Assembly (NCBI GenBank): GCA_050008465.1
Contig: JBEKMO010000003.1
Location: 1 to 64,000 of the forward strand
Source: Fen-330 sp050008465
GTDB taxonomy: Bacteria; Acidobacteriota; Terriglobia; Bryobacterales; Bryobacteraceae
DNA: 64,000 nucleotides
Direction of reading: 5' to 3'
The number at the start of each line of letters is the position of its first letter. Positions within the stretch are counted from its first letter, which is position 1. Under the pieces are notes generated by a model. The model did no database searches, had not been told where the DNA came from, and saw only the letters and a program-made list of their open reading frames with translations. This document shows positions 62,140-64,000 of the stretch, piece after piece. Both the position numbers and the translations under genes were made by a program.

Positions 62140-62838
62140 GTGGCGGCTAAATCTGTGCTTCTCTCGACATCGGAAGCAGTTGAGGACTATCTCAAGGCGA
62201 TATTGGAACTGAGCGGCCCCGGAGAGGAACGCGTCACCAGCAACGCGCTTGCCGGGCATCTTGGTGTCCGCGCGGCCTCGGTATCGGGCATGCTTCAGAA
62301 GCTCGCATTGCAGCGGCCCTCTTTCGTGAAGTACGAGAAGCACCATGGCGTGCGTCTGACTGAGGCTGGCAAGCGCCAGGCCTTGGAGGTGTTGCGCCAC
62401 CATCGGCTACTGGAACGATTCCTGCAGGAGTTCCTAGGTTATTCGTGGGACGAGGTGCATGAGGAGGCCGAACGCCTGGAGCACTTCATCTCGGAGCGAC
62501 TGGAGGATCGGATCGCCGCGAAGCTTGGCGACCCCGATGTTGATCCGCATGGTCATCCCATTCCGCAACGAGGCGGGGTTCTGCCGGTCCGCGAGGAGGT
62601 TTCTCTTTCGCAGTGGGTTTGCGGGATTCCCGCAGTCATCAGCAGCGTCTCAGACCGGGATGCTTCCGCCCTTCGTGAGATGCAGCGCATTGGGTTGATG
62701 CCGGGTGTGAAGGTGATGGTCGAACCAAGCGCGAGGGATGCCTCCCTCCTAATTTGGATTGGTGGCGGAAGTGAGCCAATCCGGTTGAGACCGCGGCTGG
62801 CCAGCCACATCTCGGTCATTGCCGAGCCGGTCCCGTGA
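62140..62838 (+). CDS. DtxR/MntR-family metal-dependent regulator
   Basis: The GTG at 62140 (VAAKSVLLS) gives 232 residues; a TTG at 62131 is also possible. The winged helix (SEAVEDYLKAILELSGPGEE, LAGHLGVRAASVSGMLQKLA, KHHGVRLTEAGKRQALEVLR) and the metal-binding dimerisation helices (RHHRLLERFLQEFLGYSWDE, HEEAERLEHFISERLEDRIA) match DtxR/IdeR/MntR. Residues 155-232 are the SH3/FeoA-like third domain. The E-H-E-H residues fit Fe2+ or Mn2+ sensing. It may regulate the receptor gene. Confidence 0.9.
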   Translation: MAAKSVLLSTSEAVEDYLKAILELSGPGEERVTSNALAGHLGVRAASVSGMLQKLALQRPSFVKYEKHHGVRLTEAGKRQALEVLRHHRLLERFLQEFLGYSWDEVHEEAERLEHFISERLEDRIAAKLGDPDVDPHGHPIPQRGGVLPVREEVSLSQWVCGIPAVISSVSDRDASALREMQRIGLMPGVKVMVEPSARDASLLIWIGGGSEPIRLRPRLASHISVIAEPVP

Positions 62839-63052
62839 CTGGTAGTCGACAGCTCGTGGGAATTTACCTCAGCCAGCCGCTCCGCTATCCGATCTGGGAA
62901 TGTCCATGCGTTGTCCGTAGGTGAACCGTATTAGACCAAGCCCGATGCGGCTTCCCGCTCACCAAAGAAAACAGGCCGGCCGTCGCCCTCTGTGGTCCGC
63001 CGGCGGGTTTTCATTCGTCTTCGGCGGGATACTGGGGTATATACGGAAGACG

Positions 63053-63823
63053 ATGAGTCCAGCCTTGATCAAGAGCCTGATCGTGGACGACGAGCCGATC
63101 GCCCGGCAGGTACTTCGGGAGGAACTTGAGCAAATCCACGATGTGGAAATCGTAGGAGAAGCCGAGCACGGGCAGGAAGCGCTCCGCAAGATCGCCGGTC
63201 TCGAGCCCGATGTTGTCTTCCTCGACCTCCAGATGCCGGGGATGGGCGGCTTCGATGTGATCCGGAAACTGGAAGGCGGCAAGCTTCCGATCGTCGTGAT
63301 CGTGACGGCCTACGACCAGCATGCGATCGAGGCCTTCGAAGCAGGCGCCGTGGATTACCTTCTGAAGCCCGTCACCGAGGCCCGCCTTCGCAAAGCGCTC
63401 GATCGGGTGCGCCAACTGTATGGGAAGCGCCTCGAGATCGCGGAGAGCCTGGCGCAACTGGCCGCGACCGGTTCCGAACCGCAGGTCACGGCCAGGACGC
63501 GGAAGATCGTCGGCCGCAAAGGCGAAGAGTATTTCCTGCTGGATATCGAGGAAGTGCTGGCGTTTCAGGCCGACGGCGAACTGGTGTGGATTATCACCGG
63601 GCAGCAGCGTTTCCTGGCGACCCAGTCGCTCCGTTCGCTCGAAGAACGGCTGAAGGGCCAGCCCTTTCGCCGCGTGCACAGGAACGCCATCGTGAATATC
63701 AATCACGTGCGCAAGATGAGTTCCATGAGCAGCCAACGCTGGCTATTGACCCTGAGCAACGGCCAGGAGTTGATCGTGAGCAAACGGCAGGCGCACGGCG
63801 TCCGTGACATGCTGCGATGGTAG
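63053..63823 (+). CDS. LytTR-type response regulator
   Basis: The ATG at 63053 gives 256 residues. The receiver has DD at 12-13 and the phosphoacceptor D58 in FLDLQMPG; the Lys is in LLKPVTEARL. Residues 155-256 are a LytTR DNA-binding domain (RKGEEYFLLDIEEVLAFQAD, RRVHRNAIVNINHVRKMSSM). No histidine kinase is in the window. LytTR regulators often control cell-surface or regulatory genes, but no binding sites are recognised here. Confidence 0.9.
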   Translation: MSPALIKSLIVDDEPIARQVLREELEQIHDVEIVGEAEHGQEALRKIAGLEPDVVFLDLQMPGMGGFDVIRKLEGGKLPIVVIVTAYDQHAIEAFEAGAVDYLLKPVTEARLRKALDRVRQLYGKRLEIAESLAQLAATGSEPQVTARTRKIVGRKGEEYFLLDIEEVLAFQADGELVWIITGQQRFLATQSLRSLEERLKGQPFRRVHRNAIVNINHVRKMSSMSSQRWLLTLSNGQELIVSKRQAHGVRDMLRW

Positions 63824-63925
63824 GCCTTACCCGCTCGTGACGCAACGCAGGCCGCTCACGGCAAGAACGAGCCCGCCGGCGAGTTTCTTCTGCGGAATCG
63901 TGTCCGCGCCGCCAATACTGGAGAC

Positions 63926-64000
63926 ATGTACAAACCATTGCTCTGGGTAAGCGTGGTTCTGCTCGGCGTCGGAGGTCTCTCCGCGCAGTCCATCAGCAGC
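63926..64000 (+). CDS. Start of an exported protein, cut by the window edge
   Basis: The ATG at 63926 follows TGGAGA and gives 25 codons open to the window end. The visible part (MYKPLLWVSVVLLGVGGLSA, then QSISS) is a typical signal peptide with a cleavage site after LSA. The mature protein is not seen. Confidence 0.6.
   Translation, partial: MYKPLLWVSVVLLGVGGLSAQSISS

Overview
This window looks like chromosomal DNA of a high-GC acidobacterium of the Solibacter/Bryobacter type. This is an inference from gene content, with no marker-gene check. The evidence is a TIGR03437-type secreted protein, two large outer-membrane receptors with an N-terminal carboxypeptidase-regulatory-like domain, a MerR-TPR fusion regulator, secreted PQQ-like and DinB-like proteins, several toxin-antitoxin genes, and many short palindromic repeats between genes. 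There is no prophage, intact transposase, rRNA operon or CRISPR array.

Layout, left to right. 1-5.1 kb: a GH127-type arabinofuranosidase cut by the window edge, divergent from efp, a DUF3467 protein and a GT39-like membrane protein; a MerR regulator follows. 5.1-7.7 kb: ubiD and mscS in one operon, then tRNA-Ser(TGA). 7.8-9.2 kb: a nucleotidyltransferase pair and a VapBC module with its own operator. 9.3-14.3 kb: a methyltransferase, a beta-propeller protein, a Tyr-rich secreted protein and an MFS transporter whose N-terminus lies over a relic of the propeller gene. 14.4-17.4 kb: a frameshifted antitoxin, a HigBA-like pair, tRNA-Ala(GGC), aroA and a receiverless winged-helix regulator.

17.5-24.5 kb: an FxLYD-like protein, a Tat-exported glycosylasparaginase, a TIGR01777 epimerase with a photolyase remnant, a radical SAM/SPASM enzyme, an orphan nuoM and the TIGR03437 protein. 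24.5-32.4 kb: a tightly coupled minus-strand operon of MerR-TPR, DUF2760, Hsp70, Hsp70-DUF3731, thiL and an O-methyltransferase. It is the most coherent poorly understood system here. 32.5-38.4 kb: feoAB and a four-gene cluster with a secreted HExxH protein. 38.4-45.2 kb: an MFS transporter, an SDR and a DsbA-like protein, then a PQQ-like, a DUF697 and a PD-(D/E)XK-like protein.

45.3-56 kb: a TolC-like protein, a DinB-like protein, a decayed TPR plus CPBP/exosortase-type locus, a symporter/galK operon, a DUF1028 protein, a second GT39-like membrane protein and a CE1-type esterase. 56.8-64 kb: two paralogous TonB-dependent receptors tail to tail, a DtxR-family regulator beside them, a LytTR response regulator and the start of another exported protein. 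Genes are closely packed and many pairs share 1-4 nt start/stop overlaps. The palindromic repeats have shaped several gene ends: they supply or abut stop codons, and one copy lies inside a coding sequence.
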